Notes under the pieces: generated by a model
Told to the model about the DNA's origin: nothing
Database searches by the model: none
What the model saw: only the letters and a program-made list of their open reading frames with translations
Shown: positions 30,100-40,577 of the stretch, one piece after another
Position numbering within the stretch: position 1 is the stretch's first letter
Layout of the letters: each line of letters starts with the position of its first letter
NCBI RefSeq assembly: GCF_028583425.1
Contig: NC_072791.1
Coordinates: 14,837,868 to 14,901,867 of the forward strand
DNA: 64,000 nt
Reading direction: 5' to 3'
Source of the DNA: Eublepharis macularius
Taxonomy: Eukaryota; Chordata; Lepidosauria; Squamata; Eublepharidae
Position numbers and translations under genes: made by a program

Positions 30100-31880
30100 C
30101 TATCCTTTCCTGCTAGCGGTGGCTGCCATATTTCCATGTGAGACTTCAAAGATACAAATGAAAATCAGTGACTTCCCTCACAACCAAAAGAAAATTCTAG
30201 AACACTGGCCACACCCTTCTGTCTATATGGGTTTTTTAAATGTTTATACCACTTACAGTGTGATCCAATGTAGTTTCTCCAGTCTAAAAGTCCACTGCAA
30301 TCAGCAGACGTAGACCAGAGTAACTCTGTATAGCATTGCGATGTTAGTGTCAGAGATGGATGTTGAATAACGACTGTTTTTCATTTGGAAAGTTTTTGCG
30401 CACGTCTAACAAACCCCTTTTCTGACAGAAATAACTCCCTCAAGTTATCCTCTCGTCCCTTTTAAGCACCTACGGTACCCAGTCAGGACCATTTAAGCAC
30501 GTGAAGGTTGAGCATTATCTTGGAAAAATCCACCAATCACAATCAACAGGAGTCTCTACAGGTACTTTTGATTATTCTTAGCTATTTCCCTGTTCTAAGG
30601 AGAAACTTTTTTCCTTAATGGAAGCTTTCACACATTTTTTAAAATGCTGTTTATTTAAAAAGAAACAGTCTCCCTTGAGGCTAAACAGTACCTCAGGGCA
30701 GGGCAACGCAACTATTGGTCACCAACCCCTTCACCGAAACCACAGACTCACCACCCCGTCTTTACCTTCAACACTCTCGTTTCCCCATACCTATTATCTC
30801 TTTGTGACTCTGCTCATTTTTCCTCTTTCCACCTTTTTCTTGGCTTCTTTTCTGATTTCAAACACTTTTTACTCCCACCCAGCTCAAAACGGTCCATATT
30901 CTATAAAAAAAGGTCACTTCTTTTAATGTCCAATACTTTGCTTTGTTCCCACATATGACATTCTTCAAGTGTAATGCGACTAGATTAGATCATGTGTTGT
31001 TTCCAGTGGGTTGTTGTCAATAAAGTGATCACTATGGACTCTGTGGGGTTTTCCATGATGCAATAGGTGACTCGGTATGCCTTGGACATGGGGGACGCTG
31101 CATGTCTCCCAGTGTGTATGTGTAACGCCCTTGATAGTAAACTGCTTCTCTTTGTCGAAGGTGGGAACACCTCTTGACTCCTGCTCTGTCTCTGTGTCTC
31201 TTTGGAGATTTCTTCTTCTTGCTTTCTCAGAGCTCCTTCATGAAGGCCTCATCCACAGACCCACCTGCAGCTTCGCCGCTGGACTACTCTGGCCATAGTA
31301 TTTATAGGGAAAGTGACTCTTTAGACTAGGGCTCTTTCTACTCCAGGATATTGCCGTGAATGGAATCCACCTCAATAAATTGTAAGTTCTATCTTTCTAC
31401 AATTTGCTTGCCTGAGGATTAATTACTGCTCGTTGGGGAAAACGCTTCTAAGTAACTCTGCTTCCAAATAAAATATTACTATTTCTAATATTCCACATGA
31501 GTCTTTCCATCGGTTCTGGCTCCATGCAGCTTCAGTATCCCCTGAGTCCCATATGTATTTTTCCCACTTTAGATTTCACATTGAATTTTTTTGGTTTCCC
31601 CCTGGGTTTTTCAGTTCTTTTGAGACCACTTTTACACCGATCTTTTTCTGGAAGCTGATTTTGAGTTGATTTTTTTCCTCGTGCATATTGTTTCTTTCAG
31701 TTTAGTTTGTCCTACCCATTCCTAACTACCTCCAACCCACTTTTTTATTTTCTAAACAACAAAGGAGATACAGAAAAGAAGGAAAAACAAACCTCCAACC
31801 CACTTTTTGATCATTGGATGTTTATCATTGCCGAAACATTCCTCCCCACTTTAAGGATTTGTTTTGATCTTTTTGTAATA
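30100..31880. other. Unassigned intergenic stretch
   Basis: No gene recognised. A remnant of the palindromic GAGTAACTCTG repeat lies at 30,255-30,350. The rest is unassigned. Confidence 0.3.
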
Positions 31881-32266
31881 ATCAATTTCATATTGATAGA
31901 TCAACCTACCATTGTAATAATAGGTGGAGCAGGTTCTCTAAACTCCCAGCTTTCATTTTTGAAAAAAAAGTCTCTAGTCCCTTGCCTTGTGGAGATATCA
32001 AGAAAAAAGCATATCTCCACAAGGGAAAGGCTTAGAAATTTAATTTTTAAAATCATAAATTACATATCAATGCATTGCTCTAACTTTGCAATAAAGGGTG
32101 CAGCAGGTTTTCTGAATTTGTAGTTTTCATTCTTTTTAAAGTAAGTCTCTAGCCCTTTCCCGTACATAGATATGCCTTTTCCTTATATCTCTGCAAAGGA
32201 TAGATACTTTTAGAGAACCTGCTGCATTTTTATTACGTTAGATTGATGCAGCAATATGAAATTGAC
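31881..32266. repeat. Element with long inverted ends and an extra internal copy
   Basis: ATCAATTTCATATTGATAG ... AGCAGGTTCTCT (31,881-31,939) pairs with 32,212-32,266, roughly three quarters identical by eye. A third, direct copy of the same end lies inside at about 32,050-32,115. A palindrome around AAGCATATCTCC at 31,980-32,025 is also present. A related piece (TCCCTAATCCCTTTCCTTGC) occurs at 42,330-42,500. Confidence 0.5.
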
Positions 32267-32856
32267 AATTTTTTTAAAAAGAAATTGCAAAAGTCCTGGT
32301 GGCCCAGGAGAGGTGGCTTTGGCCACTTTCGGTGCCAGAAAAAGCAGCAGTGATTGAACACCACATAGCCGCTGCTGCTCTGGGTGCCGTCTCAACAGAA
32401 GTCAGTTTGGCCCACTGGTGCTGGCCTCTTGGCAGGGCTCTTGGGTTGGATAGACAGAACTTAGATATGGGTGGTAGAGCTGCTCTCCTTTCAGGCATTC
32501 TCATGCACACACCTCCCCATGTGTTTGTTTTCAATCTTTTAAAGAATTTGGCCCTTATATTGCTCTATTGATACAAGCATGTGCAAAAACTAAAAAAAGA
32601 GGGGTGCTGCGACCTCACCTGTGATGCTAGCGAGGACGACGGATGACAGCACCCTCATGTGTAAATCTTGATTATTTAAGGCATGTGTAGAACAAAATAA
32701 ACCACCTCCACAACTATAAAAATGCAAAGGGAAAGCAAACATGTGGAACAACCGTACCCAAATCAATATCAATGCTCGGGGATAGACTCCTAAGAAAACC
32801 AGGAATAAATCGAGTGTGCAGAAAAGCCCTGTGTTTCACTAACCAGGCCCTGGGAG

Positions 32857-33895
32857 CAGTGTTCCCGCTAATGTGAGCACGTGAGCAATTGCTCACAGAT
32901 TCTGACTCCTCTGCTCACAGCTTCTCAGCTGCAGCTCACAGGTAATCTCTCAGGTGGCCCCGCCCTCCCCCTTAGCTGGTGCCAGCAGGTAGACCCAATA
33001 GGGATGGAGTCTTGTCCCGCTACTCTCCTTCCTTCCTGGTTGTGGCTGACTTAGCCCCTAGGGTGGAGTCAGAGAACACCTCCAGGCGCTCTAGCTGGGG
33101 GACAGAGCAGAGCTGAATGATGGGGCCTGGCCTGATCTGTGCAGCCTGAACCCGCTGGGATCCTCTCAGTCCCAGGCTGTAGGGGAGAGGAGGTAGCACC
33201 TCAGCCACCACTGTGGTGAAGGGGATGTCTAACTTGGCCTTGGTGCAATAGGAGGCTGGCAAGAAGGACACAGAGGAAGGGAAGGAGGGGGGAGGGCTGG
33301 ATCAGGTGCTCAATGTGCCTGCCAATGGCCAGATGAGGAGGAGAAGACTGTTGCCAGGATCAGGACCTGGCCACCCTGTCTTGGCAAGCCAAGCACCCCC
33401 ATCTAAAATCAGTGAACGTAGACCAGAGTAACTCTGCTTAGGAGCGCACGGTTGGGGGTTTATTTTAGTGCAGCTGCTTTGGGGCTGGCTCCAACTTTCT
33501 CATTTTCTTTTTTAAAGCGGCCTTCTTTGCAGGCTCACAGCCCTTCTTCGCCCTCACCCCAAATCTGGATCTGGAACTAAAGTGAGCCTCCAAGGGCAGC
33601 TGTGCCCGACTTGCCTTCTCTCCTGCAGCAGAAGCCGAAGGAAGGCCTTCTTGTTCACAGGGGAGTCTGTAGGCGCAGAATGAAACAGGGAGCCTCAAAG
33701 ATTGCGTTGTTGTTTCTAAGTGAGAAGCAACACAAATTAAAGTAGTTTGTAGGTTATGTTTTGTATGTTTTGTATGTTTGTAGACTGATTTTTTTTAAAA
33801 AAAAAAAGGTGCACTCAGAACTAATGAAAGTTGGTGTTTCAGCTCACAAAGCAGATTTTCAGCTCACAACACTGCACAGCTTAGAGGGAACATTG
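32857..33895. mobile_element. Non-autonomous hAT element, 1,039 bp, perfect 8-bp target duplication
   Basis: CCTGGGAG flanks both sides (32,849-32,856 and 33,896-33,903). The ends CAGTGTTCCCGCTAA and TTAGAGGGAACATTG are imperfect inverted repeats of the hAT type (CAG/TG). The subterminal regions contain several GCTCACAG-like copies. No transposase is present. The interior (33,000-33,720) is GC-rich and distinct, with two open minus-strand frames (33,271-33,020 and 33,698-33,465) that I cannot identify. Confidence 0.85.
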
Positions 33896-34064
33896 CCTGG
33901 GAGTGACTGTCTGTGTCCTGAATCAGTGTCTGGAAGCGGCTATCAAACGGCTGAGGGTGAACAAAGTGGAATCAAATCCCAGACAAAATGGAGACGATGT
34001 TGGTTGAGGACACCATTGAATAAATCATAAGAGCTGTCCTGCAGGATCAGACCAATGGTCCACC

Positions 34065-34160
34065 AACAGAGCAACCCTATGCAGAGTTACTCCAGTCTAA
34101 GCCCATTGACCTCAATGGACTCAGACTGGAGTAACTCTGCATAGGATTGCACTGTTAGTC
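34065..34160. mobile_element. Palindromic short repeat, GCAGAGTTACTCCAGTCTAA family
   Basis: The left arm GCAACCCTATGCAGAGTTAC ... CCCATTGA pairs with the right arm TCAATGG ... GAGTAACTCTGCATAGGATTGC, with two or three bases between. It is a nearly perfect hairpin of about 45 bp per arm. Half copies lie at 30,255, 33,410, 38,690 and 51,780, and the split copy at 13,694 holds the SINE pair. Confidence 0.65.
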
Positions 34161-34609
34161 TAACATCCTTTTTTTACACAATAGCCAATTAGATCCTGCC
34201 AAAAGGCCTACGTTCAGGACATAGAGGCCAAAGCCTCTTCCTATCATTGCCCCCTTACTGGTATTCAGAGTTACTGCCTCAGAACATGGAGGATCTCTTG
34301 TGGCTAGCAGCCATTGATAGACACGTCCTCCATGAATTTGTCCAGTCCCCTAAAGCTATCATTGCAAATGGCCATCACGACATTCTGTAGCAGCGACTTG
34401 CACAAGTTCGTTACTCTTTGAGTGAAGAAGTACTTCCTTTAGCTTCTCCTGAATCCACTACCTAACATTGTCCTGAGGGGAACTAATCTAACTAAAAGTG
34501 ACAGAGCAAAGGTTTCCCAGAGCAGATCAGGTGAAGGGTGCTCTTATATTCCAGCCTAATTTGGAAAAGAAAGTAGAAAATGTTGCTAGAAGTGCCTTTT
34601 AACATGTGG

Positions 34610-35100
34610 TATGTTGGCTTTAATCCATTCCATAGCAGTCAGGCTTTACTGCACTGACCTGTACTTCTTCCAGGCTTGACTACTGCAATGTATCCCATTG
34701 GGGACTGCCCTTGAAGACAATGTGCAAGTTTCAGCTGGTGGAACATGCAGCTTTCCTTGTGATATCTGATTTCAAGTGGTATACAGCTAGCTCTGTGCCC
34801 GTTAGACTGGGTTTTAGTTCAATTAAAATGCCACTTTGGGTCTTTAAAGCCGTTAAGGGCCTGAGAACCACACACCTGAAGGTCTCTCTCTCTCCTCATG
34901 TGGTCACATCCCATCACAGAAGGATAGCTGGAAGACAATTTCATGGATCCACCCAGTGTGAACAAAGATCTTTTTGCAGGAAGCCCCTATTTTATATGAT
35001 CACCTCCCTGAGAAGAGGAAGCTGCAAAAAAAAATCATTATTCCATCTGCTATTAGGGTTGCTGGACCAGTTTGTGGTGGTTTGCAATATTTAATTTTTT
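34610..35100 (+). mobile_element. Old LINE relic (CR1/L2 group)
   Basis: The plus strand encodes LDYCNVSHWGLPLKTMCKFQ, LVEHAAF and VFKAVKGL. These resemble the conserved LDYCN..LPL..I.KLQ.VQNAAAR...VFKAL motifs of LINE reverse transcriptases. The copy is strongly degraded. Confidence 0.65.
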
Positions 35101-36164
35101 TGTCTAGGGTCTTTTTTATGTATTTGATCAATTCTGTTAAAAAACTGCTTTGAATGATGGAAAAGCAGAACTCATCTTTTAAAATAAAATTAATAGGACC
35201 AGATGGCAATGAACCCTTTTTTAAAAAGTCATCTCAAAAATTATTAGCAAGGGCAACCATTCCAATGGTCTATTAGCCAGTTAACCACATGCTATTCCTT
35301 GGCTTCAAGATCCAATCTATAAAAATGCAATTGATTTGCAGATTTGGACACCACTGTGTTTAATCCATTTAATCAGTCCTTGGAAAATATAAATTCATGG
35401 TGCAATGCTTGTAAAAGTGTCAGGAGACAACACAGTACAACGGGATCTACATTCCTGATTCAAACACATCCTAGATCTCCCCTCTCTCCTACCCCTTCAA
35501 GAAGCATCCACATTATAACTGTCAAGTTGCAATTTACACGGGGCCAGACTTACACCAAGAGCCATAAAACATCAAAGACTAGGACTGTGTTAATTATATA
35601 AATAGATCCCGCATTATCTGGTTGGCCACAGCTGGGAACAAGATACTGGCTGTGTGACGCTCTGGCGTGATCCAGAAGAATTCTTTCTGTATCCTTAATC
35701 TTTAAAAAAAAATCTGTATTAAAAGCTGCAGTCCCAAAGCATCAGTAAATTCTTCTGCTGCACATAAACACCAAGGAGTCTTGTGGCCACAAAGACTAAT
35801 AGATGTGGCAGACATTTCTGCAGACTAGTTTCATGTGAAGGTTAGGTCTGCTACATCTCCCACCTCTGGGTCCTACCACTTCTGCTGTTCTTCAGAGGAG
35901 CAGTGGAAGCAAAATGGGAGGGGGCAAAATGGGGGGAATCAGTCTCACACTAATGCTATGGCGTCGCTTTCATTGCAAATCCAGAAGTGATGTCACCAGG
36001 CCACTCAAGAATTCATCCAAAACGCTTATGTTTTTACCATGAAGTTTTGAGTGAATCCTAGAGCGCAGCACCAATGCCCTAAAGTCACTTCCAGGTTTGT
36101 GTAGTAGTTGAAAATTGTTGTTTTTTATCTTTTGTATTTATTTTAACTTCAGGTTTTAAATTGT
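35101..36164. other. Unassigned intergenic stretch with an old PLE tail
   Basis: 35,745-35,830 is a minus-strand PLE tail remnant (AGGAGTCTTGTGGCCACAAA, AAGACTAATAGATGTGGCAG). A CACTTCC-family piece lies at 35,960-36,100. Nothing else is recognised. Confidence 0.4.
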
Positions 36165-36460
36165 TTTAATGATATATCTGTGTGCCAGTTTTAAGCTCAG
36201 GTTTGATACAAGGTTTGAATCTTTACTCTGCCAGGGAAGTTTGCTGGGTGACGTTGGGCCAGTCACACATTCTCAGCCTAACCAACCTCACAGGATCCAT
36301 TGGGGAGAAAGGTGGGGTATGAATGAAATAAATAAACAAATGATATGTGTGTGTGCTGGTTTTAAAGATGAGGTTTTAATTGGTATGCTTTGTTAGCCAC
36401 CTTAGTGGCCCTATGAGGGCAGAAAAGGAGGGTTACAATTTTGTGAATAAATAAGATCAT
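36165..36460 (+). mobile_element. SINE/LINE 3' tails
   Basis: GGGTGACGTTGGGCCAGTCA and TTGGGGAGAAAGGTGGGGTA with an AATAAATAAA end (36,240-36,340) are a tRNA-type SINE body. GTTAGCCACCTTAGTGGCCC ... AATAAATAA to about 36,455 is a second retroposon end. Confidence 0.55.
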
Positions 36461-36564
36461 TTGCAGAATCCGAAATCCTAGTCATGGCTGGCTCCATTGC
36501 ACTGATTGCACTAGCCACGTGGGGGGCAGAACTTTGCTCACATGTATATACACATATCCATGCA

Positions 36565-37028
36565 CAGGGCCGGATCCAGGGAGGGCAGGGGGGTAGTCTG
36601 CCCCCGACGCCACCAGGGAGGGGGCGCTGGGAGCAGCTGCCAGCTGCCAGAGCATGCAGGTGGCAGCGCGGCAAGCCAGCCACCCCCCACGCTGCCTTTT
36701 GCCTGCCCAGCAGGACAGGGTGCAGCCGGCCTTGCAGCCCCTTGCGCTTCCTTTTGCCTGCCCTGCAGGACAGGGGGCATGTGGCAAGCCGGTCGCCCCA
36801 TCCTGAGCGGCAGGCGAAAGGCAGCGCAACGGGCTGCGAGGCCACCCGCGCCATTCACCTGCGGGGAGGTGAATAGCGCGGGTAGCTTCCCAGCCCCGCA
36901 CACTGCCTCCGGTGCTCCACCCTGCACGATGACATCACCGAAATGTCATCACAAAGCACCAGGAGCGCACACGTGAGGGGGTCAGACTAGGGTTGCCCTG
37001 GGCACCATCAACCCTATATCTGGCCCTG
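36565..37028. mobile_element. GC-rich hAT-like element
   Basis: The ends CAGGGCCGGATC and ATCTGGCCCTG are inverted. Flanks TCCATGCA and TACACGCA agree at 6 of 8 bases, which fits an old 8-bp duplication. The 464-bp body is very GC-rich with many CpGs and long chance open frames in all directions; no transposase motif was seen. Confidence 0.6.
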
Positions 37029-37449
37029 TACACGCACACAGAAAAACATTAGAGCAAAAAACCAATTTCCACATGAGCTGCCCTTGCTTTGCTTTTCGCC
37101 ATCAAGTCCCAGCTGACTTATGGAAACTTTAGGCCAGTCCTTGTTCTACTTTATTACAGCACTGAGTCTTCATTTCAGCCGTGCTATAAACCTCTCAATT
37201 CAATCTGAAAGCCAAAAATTGCAGGGAGCCTGCATTCCTTCCTAGTAACTGGTTCATCCATAAGAACAGAGCAGCCTGCACAGAGAGACCTCTCCTTACT
37301 CCCCAAAAAACTGCCTGTTTTTGGATGTGTAGGAGGGGTGGTCTACAAAAGGCACAGATGCAACCTAATTATGTTCAAGTTTGGTTCTTTGGGTTTGTTT
37401 TTTCCTTTTTTGCTGGATTCTTTAATATGATTCTGCAATATGTTCAGGC
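37029..37449. other. Unassigned stretch with a BovB-like tail remnant
   Basis: TTTTCGCCATCAAGTCCCAG and CTGACTTATGGAAACTTTAG near 37,095 resemble the tail of BovB-mobilised SINEs. No gene. Confidence 0.35.
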
Positions 37450-37622
37450 GTAAGGTTGCCAGTTCCAGGTTGAGAAATTCCTGGAGATTTGGGCGGGGGG
37501 TGGGGGGGGGTAATCTCAGCAGGGTATAATGGAGTCCACCCTCCAACGCAGCCATTTTCCCCAGGATGACTAACCTCTGGTTCTGAGAGATCTCCAGACT
37601 CCATCTGGAGATTGGCAACCCA
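37450..37622 (+). mobile_element. Palindromic MITE, GGTTGCCA family, near-complete
   Basis: AAGGTTGCCAGTTCCAGGTT opens the copy and CTGGAGATTGGCAACC closes it. ATTCCTGGAGATTTGGG and CCACCCTCCAACGCAGCCAT blocks lie between. This is the clearest copy in the window. Confidence 0.65.
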
Positions 37623-38160
37623 AGTTTGGGGTCATTACAGGATTCAGGCAGTGTTTAAGTTGGATTAGATGGAATACATGCCCACTGTGCCTTTTTTTCT
37701 CCCCATCCAATGGGCATGAAATCCCATTGCCCTCACCCAGGAATCTTTTCTTCGCAGGTTGCAGACAGAAAAAGAAAGAGTCCCGTCTTATGCACCATTA
37801 CATTTCTCCCTTGAGAAGTGGGCACACAAGGCCAAACCAATTAGTTACATTCTGAACATAAACACCTGCTTGTGAATTCAGGGGTGGTGTAGTGCAAATA
37901 GCATGCTACAGTACATACCCTTTTAATGGATATGTAAATGGCAAAAACCAGTATTTGTGACATTTTAGGGTAGGGCAAGGTAAAATAATCACTTTTCCTT
38001 GTCAGTGTTGAATCCTCAATTACCAACATGACCAAAGAGAGTTTAAATACATCCATTTAAACATATCTATTAAATACATATATTTTTATGATGTTACCCT
38101 ACAAAGGAGAAAAATGAGGTAATGCTACCCTCTGCTGTTCAAACGGTAAAATGCAACAAT
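37623..38160. other. Unassigned stretch
   Basis: No gene and no recognised repeat. Confidence 0.3.
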
Positions 38161-38164
38161 CTAC

Positions 38165-38365
38165 CCAGAACATCAGGATTTGAGTCCAGTGGCACCTTAA
38201 GAGACCAAGATCTTCAGGGTATAAATTTTTGAGAGCCAAAGGTCACTTCTTCAGATTCTCTGACTTTTGAAAGCTTTACCCCTGACGATCTTGTTGGTCT
38301 TTAAGGTACCACTGTTTTCAAATCCTGTTCTATTGCAGACCAATATAGCTATCTGGAACAACCTA
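38165..38365. mobile_element. Inverted PLE pair, older copy
   Basis: CAGGATTTGAGTCCAGTGGC (minus tail) and GATCTTGTTGGTCTTTAAGG ... CAAATCCTGTTCTATTGCAG (plus tail) face each other. CTACCCAGAACA and CTATCTGGAACA flank the pair with three mismatches in 12, so it is older than the 40.3-kb pair. Confidence 0.6.
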
Positions 38366-38489
38366 TCCTCGTACCATATAAAAGGCTAACAGTGTTCCAG
38401 ACAACTCACTTCCTACCCTGGTGCATCACCAGAGGGTGCTCCTGTGGAGGGAAGCTCAGAAGAGGCAGCCCATCTGTCCGCGAGTGCAC

Positions 38490-38655
38490 CACGGTGGCAA
38501 TGCCCATCCAATGCGTTCACTCAGCTGGGATAGGAGCGGAGCAGGTGGCAATGCCCAACCCCCGACTTCACCCAGTTGGAATCAGGAGCGGAGCAGGTGG
38601 CAATGCCCACCCCACCCCCCTTCACGCAGCCAGGATCAGGAGTAGAGCAGGTGGG
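38490..38655 (+). repeat. Minisatellite, three units of about 55-60 bp
   Basis: GGAGCGGAGCAGGTGGCAATGCCC recurs, interleaved with CACTCAGCTGGGAT / CACCCAGTTGGAAT / CACGCAGCCAGGAT. The units differ by several substitutions. The open frames across it are repeat-driven. Confidence 0.75.
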
Positions 38656-38904
38656 GTGTAGTGACTAAGAAAACATTTACTCAAATAATTTACCGCACAA
38701 TCCCCCCAAAATATGCATCTATTTAGAAAGTAAGCCCCATTGAACAGAAGTGAGTAGGATTGCTCTCTAAATTGTGGGACTTACTGCCATTTGACATACC
38801 GATGGTCATGAAAACAAATGGCTTTAAAGGGGACTTACCCAGATTAAGGGTTCATCAGTGGCTACTAGCTATAGTGACTGAATAGAATCTCCACCAAGAG
38901 GCAG

Positions 38905-39048
38905 TCCAGCTCTGAATATCAGCACAAGGAGGCAGTATCAGGGCAGGACCCGTTTATTGGCTCTGCAGGACAACTGGTTAGCCACTGTGTGATGCAGGAC
39001 TCTGGAAAAGATGGACCACTGGTCTGATGCAGCTGCTCTTATGTGCTT
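38905..39048 (+). repeat. Interspersed repeat, TGTGATGCAGGACTCTGGAA family
   Basis: It shares AGGCAGTCCAGCTCTGAATA, GCACAAGGAGGCAGTATCAG and GGTTAGCCACTGTGTGATGC with the copies at 18,068 and 42,910. Confidence 0.55.
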
Positions 39049-39049
39049 C

Positions 39050-40289
39050 CATTTTCTCTCTCTCCCATAATGCTAAAAATTAGGGCCAACCAGTGAAATT
39101 GATTGACAGAAAGTATTCCTTCACACAAAAATCATAGGATTTTCTGCCACAAGAGGAAGTGGTGGCTGCTTACATAGGTGGCTTTAAGAGAAGACTCGAC
39201 CAGTTTATGGAAATCTCTCTAAGGATGGCATGGCAGTTGATCCTCTCAGCTTTTCACCCACTCACCTCAAACTTCCCATTACAGGTTTGGGGGCTCCCAA
39301 GCAGGTAAAGGTTGGTTCACCACACACACCACCGGTCTAGCCTCCAATTTAGCAGGCAGAGTCTTGACCCAATTCCTCACAGGGTCCCTCTTTTCTTTTC
39401 CAGAGGCTCCACCGGACAGGTCCCTATATTTACCTGCCCTCACTCAGTTACAGCCCAGGGCTATGGGGCAAAGGGAACATAGAGGTTATTTATTTCCCTA
39501 TATATACACGCTGTCACCATTTAAACTTGGCCCATTTTATGTGACCAGAGTGTTTGAGGTAGGCCTCCGTGCGGGATATTTTCCCTCAGCCAACAATTTC
39601 AAGCCAGCCAGGATTCAACAAAACGAAAATTAACTTTATTGGCAAGATGGAACATAGGAGTGATTTTAAACTCATAAACTGGAGTTAAACCGAGTATGTT
39701 TTAATGTAACTCAACAGGTTTGGAATAAACGCGCAAGCTCTCTGCCATCTTCCCTCAACAGTCAAAGCCCTTCCCCCTCAGCAGCTCCCCAAAGCCTTCT
39801 TTCCCTCCAACTGACACCAACTCTCGTTAGCCCAGTATTCCACCCACTCCCATTGGCTGTCTCTCAGGAGAGGCGGAGCTGGAGCCAGTCCCATCTGTCA
39901 CAGATGGTTAAATGGAACCTCCCCAGCCCTCCATTGCTGGGTGTGGAACAACAGAGGGAAGGGCTTCATGCCCTTCTTATGGTCTTCCTAGAAGCAAGTG
40001 GCTAGTCACTGTGATGAACAGAGAGCTGGACTGCCTTACCTGTTACTTTTTTGTCCCAGCCTTTCCTGCAAGGAGTTCAGGGTGGCATAAACGTTTTTCC
40101 CATCCTCCGTATTATCCTCTTGACAATCTTGTGAGGTCAGTTGGGCTCAGGACAGAACCCAGAACTCACCACCCAGCTGGCAGGAGTGATTTCCTCTCCC
40201 CATCGCAGCCTCCCAACGTGAGCGGCTGTTCCACAACCCCTGAAATAATCTTTCCATGGGTCAAAAGTGATTGGAGGAGCAAAAAGAAA
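39050..40289. other. Unassigned intergenic stretch
   Basis: A diverged SINE-like piece (GACAATCTTGTGAGGTCAGT) lies at 40,060-40,200. The 39,360-39,900 block has an open frame of 89 codons and no recognisable domain. Its composition could suit an unknown retroelement end, but no boundary is visible. Confidence 0.3.
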
Positions 40290-40349
40290 CACTGGAAAGC
40301 TTAATCAAAAAGAGTCCAGTAGCACCTTTAAGACTAACCAGTTTTATTG

Positions 40350-40386
40350 TAGCATAAGCTTTCGAGAATCAAGTTCTCTTTGTCAG
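40350..40386 (-). ncRNA. Hammerhead-like core, left arm of the young PLE pair
   Basis: It mirrors the right-arm core except for the single arm difference (CTGACAA instead of CTGACGA). That difference falls at the G8 position of the core and looks like a CpG transition. Confidence 0.5.
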
Positions 40387-40436
40387 ATGCCTGATACAGA
40401 GACTGTATCCTGATACAGAGTCTCTGTATCAGGCAT

Positions 40437-40474
40437 CTGACGAAGAGAACTTGATTCTCGAAAGCTTATGCTAC
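40437..40474 (+). ncRNA. Hammerhead-ribozyme-like core, right arm of the young PLE pair
   Basis: CTGACGA, stem II AGAGAACTTGATTCTC, GAAA, GC-TTAT-GC and TA match all core positions including U16.1 and a non-G at 17. Stem I pairing is poor in this arrangement. Confidence 0.55.
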
Positions 40475-40577
40475 AATAAAACTGGTTAGTCTTAAAGGTG
40501 CTACTGGACTCTTTTTGATTTTGCTACCACAGACTAACACGGCTAACTCCTCTGCATCTATGACCACTGGAAAGCTT

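Larger units (their letters stand above)
40303..40564. mobile_element. Very young inverted PLE pair with perfect 13-bp target duplication
   Basis: CACTGGAAAGCTT flanks it at 40,290-40,302 and 40,565-40,577. The left arm (40,303-40,404) and right arm (40,419-40,520) are mirror images about 40,411.5 and differ at one of about 102 positions. The right side continues through TTGCTACCACAGACTAACAC to CATCTATGAC. Each arm has a hammerhead-like core. No coding sequence. Confidence 0.9.

Noticed and set aside
36411-36976. Several overlapping 130-147-codon frames on both strands
   Set aside because: They arise from a GC-rich hAT-like element with few stop codons; no domain or homologous pattern is present.
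38490-38655. CRISPR-like array
   Set aside because: The units are diverged minisatellite repeats in a vertebrate genome with no spacer-repeat structure.
40303-40564. Possible assembly artefact from the near-perfect palindrome
   Set aside because: The 13-bp target duplication on both outer sides and the asymmetric right end indicate a real insertion.
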